A stretch of 64,000 nucleotides of DNA from Arsenophonus sp046530765. GTDB taxonomy: Bacteria; Pseudomonadota; Gammaproteobacteria; Enterobacterales; Enterobacteriaceae. Shown here piece by piece: positions 44,019-53,010 of this stretch. Location of the stretch: the NCBI GenBank assembly GCA_046530765.1, contig JBHEQS010000002.1, forward strand, positions 124,001 to 188,000. Reading direction: 5' to 3'. Position 1 is the first letter of the stretch. Each line of letters opens with the position of its first letter. A program made the translations under genes and the position numbers. Under the pieces are notes generated by a model. It was not told where the DNA came from. It saw only the letters and a list, made by a program, of their open reading frames with translations, and made no database searches.

Positions 44019-44495
44019 ATGAAACAGATTCCAATGACAGTTAGTGGAGCAAAAAAGTTACGCGAAGAGTTAGAATTTTTAAAGAATATTCGTCGTCCTG
44101 AAATTATTTCTGCTATTGCAGAATCACGCGAATACGGTGATTTGAGGGAAAATGCAGAATACAATGCCGCACGTGAGCAACAAGGATTTTGCGAAGGTCG
44201 TATTCAGGATATTGAAACTAAATTGTCTCATGCAAAAGTTATAGATGTGACAAAAATAAAAAATGAAGGTCGCGTAATATTTGGAGCAATAGTCACTGTG
44301 TTTAATATAACGACAAATGAAAATCATACTTATCGTATAGTTGGAGATGATGAATCTGATATTAAAAAAAATCTTATTTCTGTTAACTCACCATTATCTA
44401 GAGGTTTAATTGGAAAGACAATGCATGATACGACAGTCATAAGAACTCCTGGTGGAGAAGTTAAATATGAAATTTTAAAAGTTGAATATATTTGA
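44019..44495 (+). CDS. greA: Transcript cleavage factor GreA
   Basis: GreA enters the secondary channel of RNA polymerase and stimulates cleavage of backtracked transcripts. The product has 158 residues, exactly as in E. coli. The acidic tip residues Asp41 and Glu44 lie in GDLRENAEY at the coiled-coil end, and the C-terminal domain ends in VNSPLSRGLIGK and TPGGEVKYEI. The gene is followed 33 bases later by an unusually long perfect hairpin. Confidence 0.98.
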   Translation: MKQIPMTVSGAKKLREELEFLKNIRRPEIISAIAESREYGDLRENAEYNAAREQQGFCEGRIQDIETKLSHAKVIDVTKIKNEGRVIFGAIVTVFNITTNENHTYRIVGDDESDIKKNLISVNSPLSRGLIGKTMHDTTVIRTPGGEVKYEILKVEYI

Positions 44496-44528
44496 TTTTT
44501 ATTTTGTTTTAAATAATTATATTCTTGA

Positions 44529-44591
44529 ATTAATTTAATATAATATAAAAAAAGGCCATATTGGCCTTTTTTTATATTATATTAAATTAAT
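44529..44591 (+). terminator. Long perfect hairpin terminator after greA
   Basis: Bases 44529-44558 pair without a mismatch with 44562-44591, a 30-base-pair stem with a TAT loop. At the tip GGCCA pairs with TGGCC, flanked by seven A on the left and seven T on the right, so it reads as a terminator on both strands. The symmetry continues well past the A and T tracts, far longer than termination needs. It could end greA on the plus strand and the former yhbY on the minus strand. Confidence 0.85.
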
Positions 44592-44654
44592 ATGTTATTT
44601 TTATATAGATAAAATCTATAAGATTTAATCATGTAAAATATTATATTTATTTAT

Positions 44655-44960
44655 AAAATAAATATAATATTAATATCAAATTCTTATCAACAATTTATAA
44701 ATTAATGTAGATAGTTTGTTGAATAATAAATTTTATTATCAAATTTATATTTTGTAAATTTCGTGTAATATTTTAGTTTTAATAAATTAATAATATAACT
44801 AGAATTGTTAAATTTCATACAAAATACCATCAATTAAATAGTTGTTCTATAATTAGTACAACGAAATTTAAATGATTAATAATAATTTTAAAATATTATA
44901 TTTTCTTCTTATTTAATAATTATTATTTTTTATTTTAACTGGATTGAAAAAAATATATTA
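44655..44960 (-). pseudogene. yhbY: Remnant of ribosome-associated RNA-binding protein YhbY
   Basis: In E. coli yhbY lies between greA and rlmE, divergent from rlmE. On the minus strand 44694-44662 reads IVDKNLILILY, matching the YhbY C-terminus VIGKTLVLYR with one extra residue. Upstream, traces of LIK.KI and of IVRET can be followed with frameshifts. Stops interrupt every frame. YhbY is a CRM-domain protein associated with pre-50S particles. The start region is unreadable, so limits are estimated from the normal 97-residue length. Confidence 0.5.
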
Positions 44961-45060
44961 TACCTTAATCTTTTATTTATCAGAATAAACTATATAATTT
45001 AACATATTAAGATAATGATAAATATAAATGTTATATTACTAAGTATAAGTTGGAAAGAGA

Positions 45061-45690
45061 ATGGTTAATAAAAAACACTCATCAAGCTCAAATAGATGGT
45101 TGAAGGAACATTTTAGTAATAAATATGTGCTTCATGCACAAAAAAATGATCTTCGTTCACGTGCATGGTTTAAATTAGATCAGATACAGAATAGCGATAA
45201 AATATTAAAGAATGGTATGACAGTTATTGATTTAGGTTCCGCACCAGGCGGATGGTCTCAATATGCAGCAAGTAAAGTTTCCAGTACTGGATTGGTTATT
45301 GCATCTGATTTATTATCAATGGATCCAATTAAAGGTGTTGATTTTTTGCAAGGAGATTTTCGAGATGAGAAAATTTTAAATGCATTAATTAAAAAAATTG
45401 GTGAAAAAAAAGTCAATATTGTTATGTCTGATATGTCCCCAAATATAAGTGGTATACCTGAAATAGATATTCCGCGATTTATTCATCTTGTTAAATTAGC
45501 ATTATGTATGTGTAATTATGTTCTGTCTGCCAATGGAAGTTTTGTTGTTAAAGTATTTCATGGAGAAGGTTTTGATGAATATCTGAGGGAGATTCGCTCT
45601 TTATTTTTAAAAGTTAAAATTCGTAAACCATGCGCTTCACGATTACGTTCGCGCGAAGTGTACATTGTAGCGACAGGAAAAAAAATATAG
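45061..45690 (+). CDS. rlmE: 23S rRNA 2'-O-ribose methyltransferase RlmE (FtsJ/RrmJ)
   Basis: RlmE methylates U2552 in the A loop of 23S rRNA, a late step needed for proper 50S assembly. The product has 209 residues, as in E. coli. The catalytic Lys38, Asp124 and Lys164 are all at E. coli positions, and the SAM-binding DLGSAPGGWSQ lies at residues 57-67. A GGAAAGAG site precedes the ATG. It is 52 bases before ftsH, the conserved rlmE-ftsH operon. Confidence 0.97.
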   Translation: MVNKKHSSSSNRWLKEHFSNKYVLHAQKNDLRSRAWFKLDQIQNSDKILKNGMTVIDLGSAPGGWSQYAASKVSSTGLVIASDLLSMDPIKGVDFLQGDFRDEKILNALIKKIGEKKVNIVMSDMSPNISGIPEIDIPRFIHLVKLALCMCNYVLSANGSFVVKVFHGEGFDEYLREIRSLFLKVKIRKPCASRLRSREVYIVATGKKI

Positions 45691-45742
45691 TACCCTGTAC
45701 GTTATTTATTTAACAATAGTTGTAGTATAAGAGGTTCATCCA

Positions 45743-47695
45743 TTGAGTGACATGGCGAAAAACCTAATTCTCTGGGTAGTCATTGCAGTAATTTTGATGT
45801 CTCTATTTCAGAGTTTTGGTCCTAGCGATTCTAATAGTCGCAGGGTGGATTATTCTACCTTTATGAATGAGTTAACTCAGGATCAGATACGTGAGGTACG
45901 AATTTCTGATCGTGAAATTAATGTTAAGAAAAGAAATAATAGTCGTTATACTACTTACATTCCAGTGAGAGATGATCCAAGGTTGTTGGATACCTTGCTT
46001 GAAAGAAATGTTACAGTTATTGGAGAGCCACCGCAAGAGCAAAGTTTTTTAGCAACTATTTTTATTTCTTGGTTTCCAATGTTCTTATTGATTGGAGTTT
46101 GGATATTTTTTATGCGACAAATGCAGGGTGGTGGAAAAGGAGCTATGTCATTTGGTAAAAGCAAGGCACGCATACTAACAGAAGATCAAATTAAAACAAC
46201 TTTTGCAGATGTTGCAGGTTGTGATGAAGCAAAAGAGGAAGTTGCCGAGTTGGTTGAATATTTACGCGAACCGTGTCGATTTCAAAAATTAGGTGGCAAA
46301 ATTCCTAAGGGAATTTTAATGATAGGACCTCCTGGTACAGGTAAAACTTTGTTGGCCAAAGCAATTGCTGGAGAAGCAAAAGTTCCGTTTTTTACTATTT
46401 CTGGTTCAGATTTCGTAGAAATGTTCGTTGGAGTTGGTGCTTCTAGAGTTCGCGATATGTTTGAACAAGCAAAGAAATCTTCACCTTGTATAATCTTTAT
46501 TGACGAAATAGACGCTGTTGGTCGTCAACGTGGTGCAGGCTTGGGTGGTGGACATGATGAACGTGAACAAACTCTTAATCAAATGCTTGTAGAAATGGAT
46601 GGATTTGATGGTAATGAAGGTATTATTGTTATTGCAGCCACCAATCGTCCTGATGTGTTAGATCCGGCATTGTTACGTCCTGGACGTTTCGATCGGCAGG
46701 TTATTGTTGACTTGCCAGATGTGCGTGGTCGTGAACAAATTTTAAAAGTTCATATGCGTCGTGTACCATTGGATAGTAATGTTGACGTTTCAGTTTTGGC
46801 GAGAGGCACTCCAGGTTTTTCCGGTGCCGATTTAGCTAATTTAGTTAATGAAGCAGCTCTTTTTGCAGCACGTGGAAATAAACGCGTTGTCACTATGGTG
46901 GAGTTTGAAAAAGCAAAAGATAAGATCATGATGGGAGCTGAACGCCGCTCAATGGTAATGACAGAAGAGCAAAAAGAATCTACTGCTTATCATGAGGCTG
47001 GTCATATGATCATTGGGCGAATTGTGCCAGAACATGATCCAGTTCATAAAGTAACAATTATACCTCGTGGTCGCGCTTTGGGTGTTACATTTTTCTTACC
47101 AGAAGGCGATCAGATTAGTGTAAGCAGACAAAAGTTAGAAAGTCAAATTTCAACACTTTATGGCGGACGATTAGCAGAAGAAATTATTTATGGCTCAAAA
47201 AAAGTATCTACTGGTGCATCTAATGATATTAAAATAGCAACCAATCTTGCTCGCAACATGGTAACTCAATGGGGTTTTTCTGAAAAATTAGGACCACTGT
47301 TCTATGCCGAAGAAGAAGGTGAAATTTTTTTGGGTCGTTCTGTAGGTAAATTCAATCATATGTCTGATGAAACTGCGCGAGCAATTGATGAAGAAATTAA
47401 GACGATTATTGATCGTAACTATAAGCGATCTCGCCAAATATTGAATAATCACATGGATATTCTTTATGCAACAAAAGATGCATTAATGAAATATGAAACT
47501 ATTGATGCTTTTCAAATTGATGATTTAATGAATAGACGACCAGTTAGGTCGTTGTCTGGATACGATAACAATGATATCAGTAATACAACTTTAGAAGATT
47601 CATCACAAGAAGATCCAGAAAAAAATATTTTTAGAACTAAAAGCAATGATGACTCTAATGAGAATGATAATGTCAACAACACAGATAGCAATTAA
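45743..47695 (+). CDS. ftsH: Membrane ATP-dependent zinc metalloprotease FtsH
   Basis: FtsH degrades misassembled membrane proteins and regulators such as LpxC and sigma-32. It starts at a TTG (45743), as in one E. coli annotation, supported by AAGAGG eight bases upstream; the in-frame ATG three codons later would be too far from this site. The 650-residue product has two membrane segments (about 8-24 and 98-123), the AAA+ module with Walker A GPPGTGKT (195-202), Walker B IIFIDEID and the RPGRFD arginine finger, and the zinc site HEAGH at 417-421, one residue (Met for Ala) different after it. The C-terminal tail is polar and not conserved. HflK and HflC are also encoded in the window. Confidence 0.97.
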   Translation: MSDMAKNLILWVVIAVILMSLFQSFGPSDSNSRRVDYSTFMNELTQDQIREVRISDREINVKKRNNSRYTTYIPVRDDPRLLDTLLERNVTVIGEPPQEQSFLATIFISWFPMFLLIGVWIFFMRQMQGGGKGAMSFGKSKARILTEDQIKTTFADVAGCDEAKEEVAELVEYLREPCRFQKLGGKIPKGILMIGPPGTGKTLLAKAIAGEAKVPFFTISGSDFVEMFVGVGASRVRDMFEQAKKSSPCIIFIDEIDAVGRQRGAGLGGGHDEREQTLNQMLVEMDGFDGNEGIIVIAATNRPDVLDPALLRPGRFDRQVIVDLPDVRGREQILKVHMRRVPLDSNVDVSVLARGTPGFSGADLANLVNEAALFAARGNKRVVTMVEFEKAKDKIMMGAERRSMVMTEEQKESTAYHEAGHMIIGRIVPEHDPVHKVTIIPRGRALGVTFFLPEGDQISVSRQKLESQISTLYGGRLAEEIIYGSKKVSTGASNDIKIATNLARNMVTQWGFSEKLGPLFYAEEEGEIFLGRSVGKFNHMSDETARAIDEEIKTIIDRNYKRSRQILNNHMDILYATKDALMKYETIDAFQIDDLMNRRPVRSLSGYDNNDISNTTLEDSSQEDPEKNIFRTKSNDDSNENDNVNNTDSN

Positions 47696-47721
47696 TGATT
47701 ATTTGTTTTTTTATATTAAAT

Positions 47722-47763
47722 AACTAAACAAAACCCCGGGATAACCTGGGGTTTTGTTTAGTT
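47722..47763 (+). terminator. Hairpin between ftsH and folP
   Basis: Bases 47722-47737 pair perfectly with 47748-47763, and the inner GGG/CCT extends the stem (one G-T pair) around an ATAA loop, giving 19 pairs. The core is CCCC paired with GGGG flanked by AAAA and TTTT, so it resembles a bidirectional intrinsic terminator. It ends 15 bases before the folP start, so it may partly separate ftsH from folP expression. Confidence 0.7.
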
Positions 47764-47777
47764 GAAATAAGGTGATT

Positions 47778-48626
47778 ATGAAAATTACTACCAAAAAAAT
47801 TGATCTTAATATTAATCACACCATAGTTATGGGAATATTAAATGTTACCCCAGACTCTTTTTTTGATGGTGGTATATTTAATTATTACAAATACGCGATC
47901 AATCATGTCGCAAATATGGTTGATAATGGAGCTGAAATTATTGATATTGGTGGTGAATCAACACGACCTGGTGCAAATGAAGTAAGCTTGCAAGAAGAGC
48001 TTGATAGAGTTATACCAATAATTGAAGCAGTTACTAACCGTTTTGAAGTTTGGGTTTCGGTAGATACTTCCAAGCCAGTTATTATGAATGAAGCAGCTAA
48101 AGCTGGCGCTCATATTATTAATGATGTTCGTTCATTACATGAAGACGGTGCATTAAAAGTTGCTGCTTCAACAGGGTTGATTATCTGTATTATGCATATG
48201 TTGGGCCAACCAAAAACAATGCAACAATCAGTAAATTATAAAAATGTGGTTGAAGAAGTAAAACAGTATTTATCATGTGAAATTAGTCGATGTGAGTCGG
48301 CAGGAATTACAAAGAATAACTTAATTATCGATCCTGGTTTTGGTTTTGGTAAAAATTTGTCGCACAATTATCAATTATTAGCGAAATTGAATGAATTTCA
48401 TACATTAGGAGTTCCGCTGTTAGTTGGAATGTCTCGTAAATCTATGATAGGTGAGTTATTGAAAATACCAATAAAAAAGCGTCTTATTGGTAGTATTGCA
48501 TGCGCAGTTATCGCAGCCATGCACGGAGCGCGCATTATTCGCGTTCATGATGTAAAAGAAACTGTGCAGGCTATGAAGATTGTTCAAGCGGCTCTTTTAG
48601 CAAGGGAAATAGATAATTATGAGTAA
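47778..48626 (+). CDS. folP: Dihydropteroate synthase
   Basis: FolP joins p-aminobenzoate to dihydropterin diphosphate in folate synthesis. The frame opens at a GTG at 47772, but the ATG at 47778 has AAGG five bases before it and gives 282 residues, the E. coli length. The family motifs MGILNVTPDSF, GGESTRPGA, DPGFGFGKN and the sulfonamide-site SRKSMIG are intact. It overlaps glmM by eight bases (48619-48626), so the two are translationally coupled. Confidence 0.97.
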   Translation: MKITTKKIDLNINHTIVMGILNVTPDSFFDGGIFNYYKYAINHVANMVDNGAEIIDIGGESTRPGANEVSLQEELDRVIPIIEAVTNRFEVWVSVDTSKPVIMNEAAKAGAHIINDVRSLHEDGALKVAASTGLIICIMHMLGQPKTMQQSVNYKNVVEEVKQYLSCEISRCESAGITKNNLIIDPGFGFGKNLSHNYQLLAKLNEFHTLGVPLLVGMSRKSMIGELLKIPIKKRLIGSIACAVIAAMHGARIIRVHDVKETVQAMKIVQAALLAREIDNYE

Positions 48627-49956
48627 GCGAAAATATTTTGGAACAGATGGTATTCGTGGTAAAGTTGGAGAAAATCCAATTACTCCTGATTTTGTTTTAA
48701 AATTGGGGTGGGCTGCTGGGAAAGTTTTATCTCGTTGTGGTTCTAGAAAAATAATCATAGGTAAAGATACCAGGATTTCAGGTTATATGTTGGAGTCAGC
48801 TTTAGAGGCAGGACTTGCTGCAGCTGGATTATCTGCCGCATTTACAGGACCAATGCCAACTCCTGCAATTGCTTACTTAACTCGTATACACCGTGCTGAG
48901 GCAGGTATTGTTATTTCAGCTTCGCATAATCCTTATTATGATAATGGAATTAAATTTTTTTCAATTGATGGAATTAAATTACATGATGACGTAGAGGAGG
49001 CAATAGAAGCGGAAATGGAAAAACCGCTTACATGTGTAGAATCTGCAAAATTAGGACGCGCAAGCCGCATTGTTGATGCTGCTGGGTGTTATATAAAATA
49101 TTGTAAGGATACTTTTTCAGGCAATCAAAGCTTAAATGGATTAAAAATTGCTTTAGATTGCGCTAATGGAGCAACGTATCACATTGCACCGAATGTTTTA
49201 AGTGAACTTGGAGCAAAAGTTATTGCTATTGGGTGTAATCCAAACGGCCTTAATATTAATCAAGACTGTGGCGCGACAAATGTTTCAATGCTACAAAAAT
49301 ATGTTCTAGAAGAAAAAGCTGATATTGGTTTGGCCTTTGATGGCGATGGTGATCGTGTAATAATGGTTGATCATCTTGGTAATAAAATAGATGGTGATCA
49401 AATTTTGCATGTTATTGTTTGTGACGCAATTCGACAAGGTGTATTTAACGGTGGCGTTGTTGGTACAGTCATGAGTAATATGAGGTTAGAATTAGCGCTA
49501 AAAGAATTGGACATCCCTTTTATTAGGACAAAAGTTGGTGATCGCTACGTTCTTGAAAAATTACAAGAAAATGGATGGCGTTTTGGTGCTGAAAATTCTG
49601 GACATATTATTTTGCTTGATAAAACAACAACAGGTGATGGTATTATTGCTAGTTTGGAAGTTTTAAGTGTAATGATCAGAAATAAAATTAATCTTTATGA
49701 TCTTTGTTGTGAAATCAAATTGATGCCTCAGGTATTGGTAAATATATATTTTTCAGGCACCCATAATCCATTAACTACATCTGATGTTTTAAATGTTGTA
49801 AAACAAGTTGAAAAAGATCTGGATGGTAAAGGACGCGTTTTATTACGCAAATCTGGAACTGAGCCATTAATTAGAATAATGGTAGAAGGAGAGAATAAAA
49901 AACAGATTAGCATTATGGCTAACCAAATTGCCTCTGTAGTTAATAAAATAAAATAG
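48619..49956 (+). CDS. glmM: Phosphoglucosamine mutase
   Basis: GlmM converts glucosamine-6-phosphate to glucosamine-1-phosphate for UDP-GlcNAc, the precursor of peptidoglycan and lipid A. The product has 445 residues, as in E. coli. The phosphoserine Ser102 lies in ISASHNP, the metal-binding loop is DGDGDR, and the phosphate-binding RKSGTEPLIRIM motif closes the protein. With dapF it shows that the organism still makes cell-wall precursors. Confidence 0.97.
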   Translation: MSKRKYFGTDGIRGKVGENPITPDFVLKLGWAAGKVLSRCGSRKIIIGKDTRISGYMLESALEAGLAAAGLSAAFTGPMPTPAIAYLTRIHRAEAGIVISASHNPYYDNGIKFFSIDGIKLHDDVEEAIEAEMEKPLTCVESAKLGRASRIVDAAGCYIKYCKDTFSGNQSLNGLKIALDCANGATYHIAPNVLSELGAKVIAIGCNPNGLNINQDCGATNVSMLQKYVLEEKADIGLAFDGDGDRVIMVDHLGNKIDGDQILHVIVCDAIRQGVFNGGVVGTVMSNMRLELALKELDIPFIRTKVGDRYVLEKLQENGWRFGAENSGHIILLDKTTTGDGIIASLEVLSVMIRNKINLYDLCCEIKLMPQVLVNIYFSGTHNPLTTSDVLNVVKQVEKDLDGKGRVLLRKSGTEPLIRIMVEGENKKQISIMANQIASVVNKIK

Positions 49957-50195
49957 CTTATAATCTATATTATTTAAAAATGATATTTTTATATAAATTT
50001 AGTATTATTTTTATTAAAATTATTTTATTAAATTATTTTATTGTTTTTTTTATAAAAAGTGCAGTATTATAAAAATAATTGTAATTGTCAGCTGAACTTT
50101 AGTTATGGTTAAATTATAATAAAATGATTATTTTAACAAGTAAATTATATTTGATAAGTTTTTTTTGAACTATGTTGTTAAATTGGTGGCTAGTT

Positions 50196-50534
50196 ATGTA
50201 TACAACTCTTTTAGTTATTTTTTTATTAATTTCAACTGTATTGATTTGGATAATCATGTTGCAAGAAACAAAATATTCTGATATAGAAAGTTCATTTGGT
50301 TCAGGGGCTTCTGCAACGCTATTTGGTTCGTCAGGATTAGGAAATTTTATGACTAGACTTACTGCTATATTTGCAGCATTATTCTTTGTTATTAGTTTAA
50401 TTTTAGGGAATTTAACTTCAAATAAAACTATTACTGGAACTAAATGGGAAAATATTAGTGAACCTGTTAAAGTTAAAAAATTATCTGCAAAACATACAAA
50501 TCCTGTTAGATCAACTAGCGATATTCCTCATTAA
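50196..50534 (+). CDS. secG: Protein translocase subunit SecG
   Basis: SecG is the small auxiliary subunit of the SecYEG channel. The frame extends eight codons upstream to 50172, but the ATG at 50196 has GGTGG six bases before it and yields the E. coli-like start MYTTLLVIFLL. The 112-residue product has two membrane segments (about 2-22 and 52-72) separated by the conserved loop FGSGASATLFGSSG, followed by SNKT and a variable tail ending TSDIPH (E. coli TSDIPN). Confidence 0.96.
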   Translation: MYTTLLVIFLLISTVLIWIIMLQETKYSDIESSFGSGASATLFGSSGLGNFMTRLTAIFAALFFVISLILGNLTSNKTITGTKWENISEPVKVKKLSAKHTNPVRSTSDIPH

Positions 50535-50583
50535 TTAAATGATAGTAAAAGTAATGTGTTTAGTAAAAATTATTTTTCTGTGC

Positions 50584-50670
50584 GCCGAGGTGGTGAAATT
50601 GGTATACACGCTATCTTGAGGTGGTAGTGCCTATAAAATTGGCATGCGGGTTCAAGTCCCGCCCTTGGCA
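50584..50670 (+). tRNA. leuU: tRNA-Leu (anticodon GAG), CCA end mutated
   Basis: An 87-base class II tRNA with a seven-pair acceptor stem (50584-50590 with 50663-50669, one G-T pair), a long variable arm and a perfect five-pair T stem (50646-50650 with 50658-50662). Anticodon GAG is at 50618-50620, reading CUU and CUC. After the discriminator A at 50670 comes CTA instead of the encoded CCA of E. coli leuU, so the end must be added by tRNA nucleotidyltransferase. Its place downstream of secG is the E. coli one. Confidence 0.95.
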
Positions 50671-50687
50671 CTATTTTAAAAGATAAC

Positions 50688-50716
50688 TTGTGTTTTATAT
50701 ATTATTGTCGTAAAAT
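50688..50716 (+). promoter_or_regulatory. Putative promoter of the metY-rimP-nusA-infB operon
   Basis: TTGTGT (50688-50693) and TAAAAT (50711-50716) are separated by 17 bases and end 16 bases before the initiator tRNA. E. coli has the operon promoter in the same place. This match is good but rests on spacing and position alone. Confidence 0.5.
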
Positions 50717-50732
50717 TTTAAGAAGTTAAGAT

Positions 50733-50809
<77 letters not shown>

Positions 50810-50923
50810 TTATTGGTATCTAATCTATTTAATATATCTTATTTTAAGTTATTTTGTTTAGTAAGAGTGCTAAATAAATAGTTAAAATACTAATAAAGTT
50901 AATAGAGTCCAGTTTTATAAATC

Positions 50924-50943
50924 CCCCGAGTTTCGGGGTTTTT
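50924..50943 (+). terminator. First intrinsic terminator after metY
   Basis: CCCCGA (50924-50929) pairs with TCGGGG (50933-50938) around GTT, followed by five T. It lies between the initiator tRNA and rimP. In E. coli terminators at this place limit read-through into rimP-nusA-infB, and NusA regulates its own operon; the same layout is kept here. Confidence 0.8.
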
Positions 50944-50963
50944 GTTATTTAAACAGAACCAAT

Positions 50964-50982
50964 GGGCTTTAGCCCTTTTTTT
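50964..50982 (+). terminator. Second intrinsic terminator before rimP
   Basis: GGGC (50964-50967) pairs with GCCC (50972-50975) around TTTA, followed by seven T. It lies 22 bases before the rimP start, so read-through or antitermination must be needed to express rimP, nusA and infB from the tRNA promoter. It overlaps an in-frame upstream extension of rimP, which is therefore not coding. Confidence 0.85.
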
Positions 50983-51004
50983 ATGTCTTGTTATAGGTTT
51001 ATCT

Positions 51005-51451
51005 ATGTTATCGCAAAAATTAATATCGGTAATTTCAGGGCCAGTAGAATCTTTAGGTTTTGAATTTCTCGGTTTGGAGTTTATTCGAGAACGTGCTTTA
51101 ACATTGCGTGTTTATATTGACAATGAAAATGGTGTTACTGTTGATAATTGTGCTGATGTTAGCCAGCAAGTTGGTGCGGTAATGGATGTTGAAAATCTTA
51201 TCCAAGAATCTTATCAACTGGAGATATCTTCACCAGGATTCGAACGACCTCTTTTTATTGTTGCGCACTATCAGCGTTTTATTGGTAAAAAAGTGAATTT
51301 AATATTAAAAATAGTAATAGAAAACCGTCGAAAATGGAGAGGTATAATTAAAACTGTTAATGAAGAAATGATTACAGTTACTGTGGATGGTAATGACAAA
51401 ATGTTTACGATAGAAAGCATCCAAAAAGCTAATTTGGTATACGACTTTTAA
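51005..51451 (+). CDS. rimP: Ribosome maturation factor RimP
   Basis: RimP assists 30S maturation. The frame is open back to 50942, but that part contains the second terminator, so I place the start at the ATG at 51005, which gives MLSQKL, matching E. coli MSTLEQKL, and 148 residues (E. coli 150). The conserved GFEFLGLEFIRER, DNCADVSQQV and SSPGFERPLF motifs are present. The ribosome-binding site is weak (AGG about ten bases before). It ends 23 bases before nusA. Confidence 0.93.
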   Translation: MLSQKLISVISGPVESLGFEFLGLEFIRERALTLRVYIDNENGVTVDNCADVSQQVGAVMDVENLIQESYQLEISSPGFERPLFIVAHYQRFIGKKVNLILKIVIENRRKWRGIIKTVNEEMITVTVDGNDKMFTIESIQKANLVYDF

Positions 51452-51474
51452 TAAAATTCAATGAGGCAACTAGG

Positions 51475-52989
51475 ATGAATAAAGAAATTCTGGCTGTTGT
51501 GGAAGCGGTGTCTAATGAAAAGTCACTTCCGAGAGAAAAAATTTTTGAGGCACTTGAAATTGCATTATCAACAGCTAGTAAGAAAAAATATGAACAAGAA
51601 ATTGATATTCGCATTAATATTAATCGTAAAACAGGAAATTTTGATACATTTCGACGTTGGGTTGTGGTTGAAGAAGTTACGCAGCCTACACGTGAAATTA
51701 CTTTAGATGCAGCAAAATTTGAAGATTCAAAAATTAAATTAGGTGATTACGTAGAAGATAAAATAGAGTCTGTCATTTTTGATCGAATTACCACACAAAC
51801 TGCAAAACAGGTTATTGTTCAAAAAGTACGTGAAGCAGAGAGAGCAATGGTTATTGAGAAATTTCTTGACAAAAAAGGTGAAATTATTACAGGGGTTGTA
51901 AAAAAAGTAAATCGTGAAAATATTACATTAGATTTAGGCAATAATGCAGAAGCTGTGATGTTACGAGAAGATATGCTACCACGTGAAAATTTTCGACCAG
52001 GAGATCGTGTGCGTGGTATATTGTATGATGTACGCCCAGAATCTCGAGGATCTCAGTTATTTATTAGTCGTTCTTGTTCGGAAATGTTACTAGAATTGTT
52101 TCGTATAGAAGTTCCAGAGATTGGTGAAGAAATTATTAAAATTAAAGCCGCTCTTAGAGATCCTGGATATCGTGCAAAAATTGCAGTAAAAACAAACGAT
52201 AAGCGTATTGATCCAGTTGGTGCTTGTGTTGGTATGAGGGGCGCAAGAGTTCAGGCAGTATCAAGCGAACTAAGCGGTGAGCGTATTGATATTGTTTTGT
52301 GGGATGATAATCCTGCACAATTTGTAATTAATGCTATGGCACCAGCTGATGTTGTTTCTATTGTTGTTGATGAAGATAAATATACGATGGATATTGCTGT
52401 TGAAAGTTGTAATTTAGCACAGGCAATTGGTCGAAATGGACAAAATGTTCGATTAGCTTCCCAGTTATTAAAAAAGCATCGTGAAGATAACAGGTGGGAA
52501 TTGAATGTGATGACTTCGGAAGAGCTTGCTTATAAACATGAAGCAGAGGCGCATGAATCTATAAATTCTTTTGTTAAGCATCTTGCCATTGATAAAGAAT
52601 TCGCTACTATTTTAGTTGAAAAAGGTTTTTTTACATTAGAAGAGTTGGCTTATGTACCAATCAATGAGCTATTGGAAATTGAAGGTATTGATGAGACTGA
52701 AATTGTAGTTTTACGCGAAAGAGTAAAAGCAGTGCTTACGACATTAGAATTGGCTAAAAAAGAAAGTATTGGGAATAATAAGATAACTGAAGATTTATTG
52801 AATCTACCAGGCATGAATCATGCATTAGCATCTAACCTAGCCATTAATGGTATTTATACGATTGAAGATCTGGCTGAGCAGGGAATTGATGATCTTATGG
52901 ATATTCAAGAAGGTCTAAATAATAAACAGGCAGGTGAAATTATTATGGTTGCACGCAACATTTGCTGGTTTGGTAACGATCTAAAATAA
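51475..52989 (+). CDS. nusA: Transcription termination/antitermination factor NusA
   Basis: NusA binds RNA polymerase and affects pausing, termination and rRNA antitermination. The 504-residue product (E. coli 495) holds the N-terminal polymerase-binding domain (about 1-130), the S1 domain (about 135-200, GEIITGVVKKVNRENITLDL), KH1 and KH2 (about 200-345, DPVGACVGMRGARVQAV and NLAQAIGRNGQNVRLAS) and both C-terminal acidic repeats, the second ending in IMVARNICWF. It lies between rimP and infB. Keeping the acidic repeats is notable, as reduced genomes often shorten them. Confidence 0.97.
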   Translation: MNKEILAVVEAVSNEKSLPREKIFEALEIALSTASKKKYEQEIDIRININRKTGNFDTFRRWVVVEEVTQPTREITLDAAKFEDSKIKLGDYVEDKIESVIFDRITTQTAKQVIVQKVREAERAMVIEKFLDKKGEIITGVVKKVNRENITLDLGNNAEAVMLREDMLPRENFRPGDRVRGILYDVRPESRGSQLFISRSCSEMLLELFRIEVPEIGEEIIKIKAALRDPGYRAKIAVKTNDKRIDPVGACVGMRGARVQAVSSELSGERIDIVLWDDNPAQFVINAMAPADVVSIVVDEDKYTMDIAVESCNLAQAIGRNGQNVRLASQLLKKHREDNRWELNVMTSEELAYKHEAEAHESINSFVKHLAIDKEFATILVEKGFFTLEELAYVPINELLEIEGIDETEIVVLRERVKAVLTTLELAKKESIGNNKITEDLLNLPGMNHALASNLAINGIYTIEDLAEQGIDDLMDIQEGLNNKQAGEIIMVARNICWFGNDLK

Positions 52990-53010
52990 TTCGTAGCAGG
53001 AAGAAATAGA

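Noticed and set aside
50942..51004. A hydrophobic N-terminal extension of rimP
   Set aside because: It is encoded across a terminator hairpin with seven T; RimP is cytoplasmic, and the ATG at 51005 matches the E. coli start.
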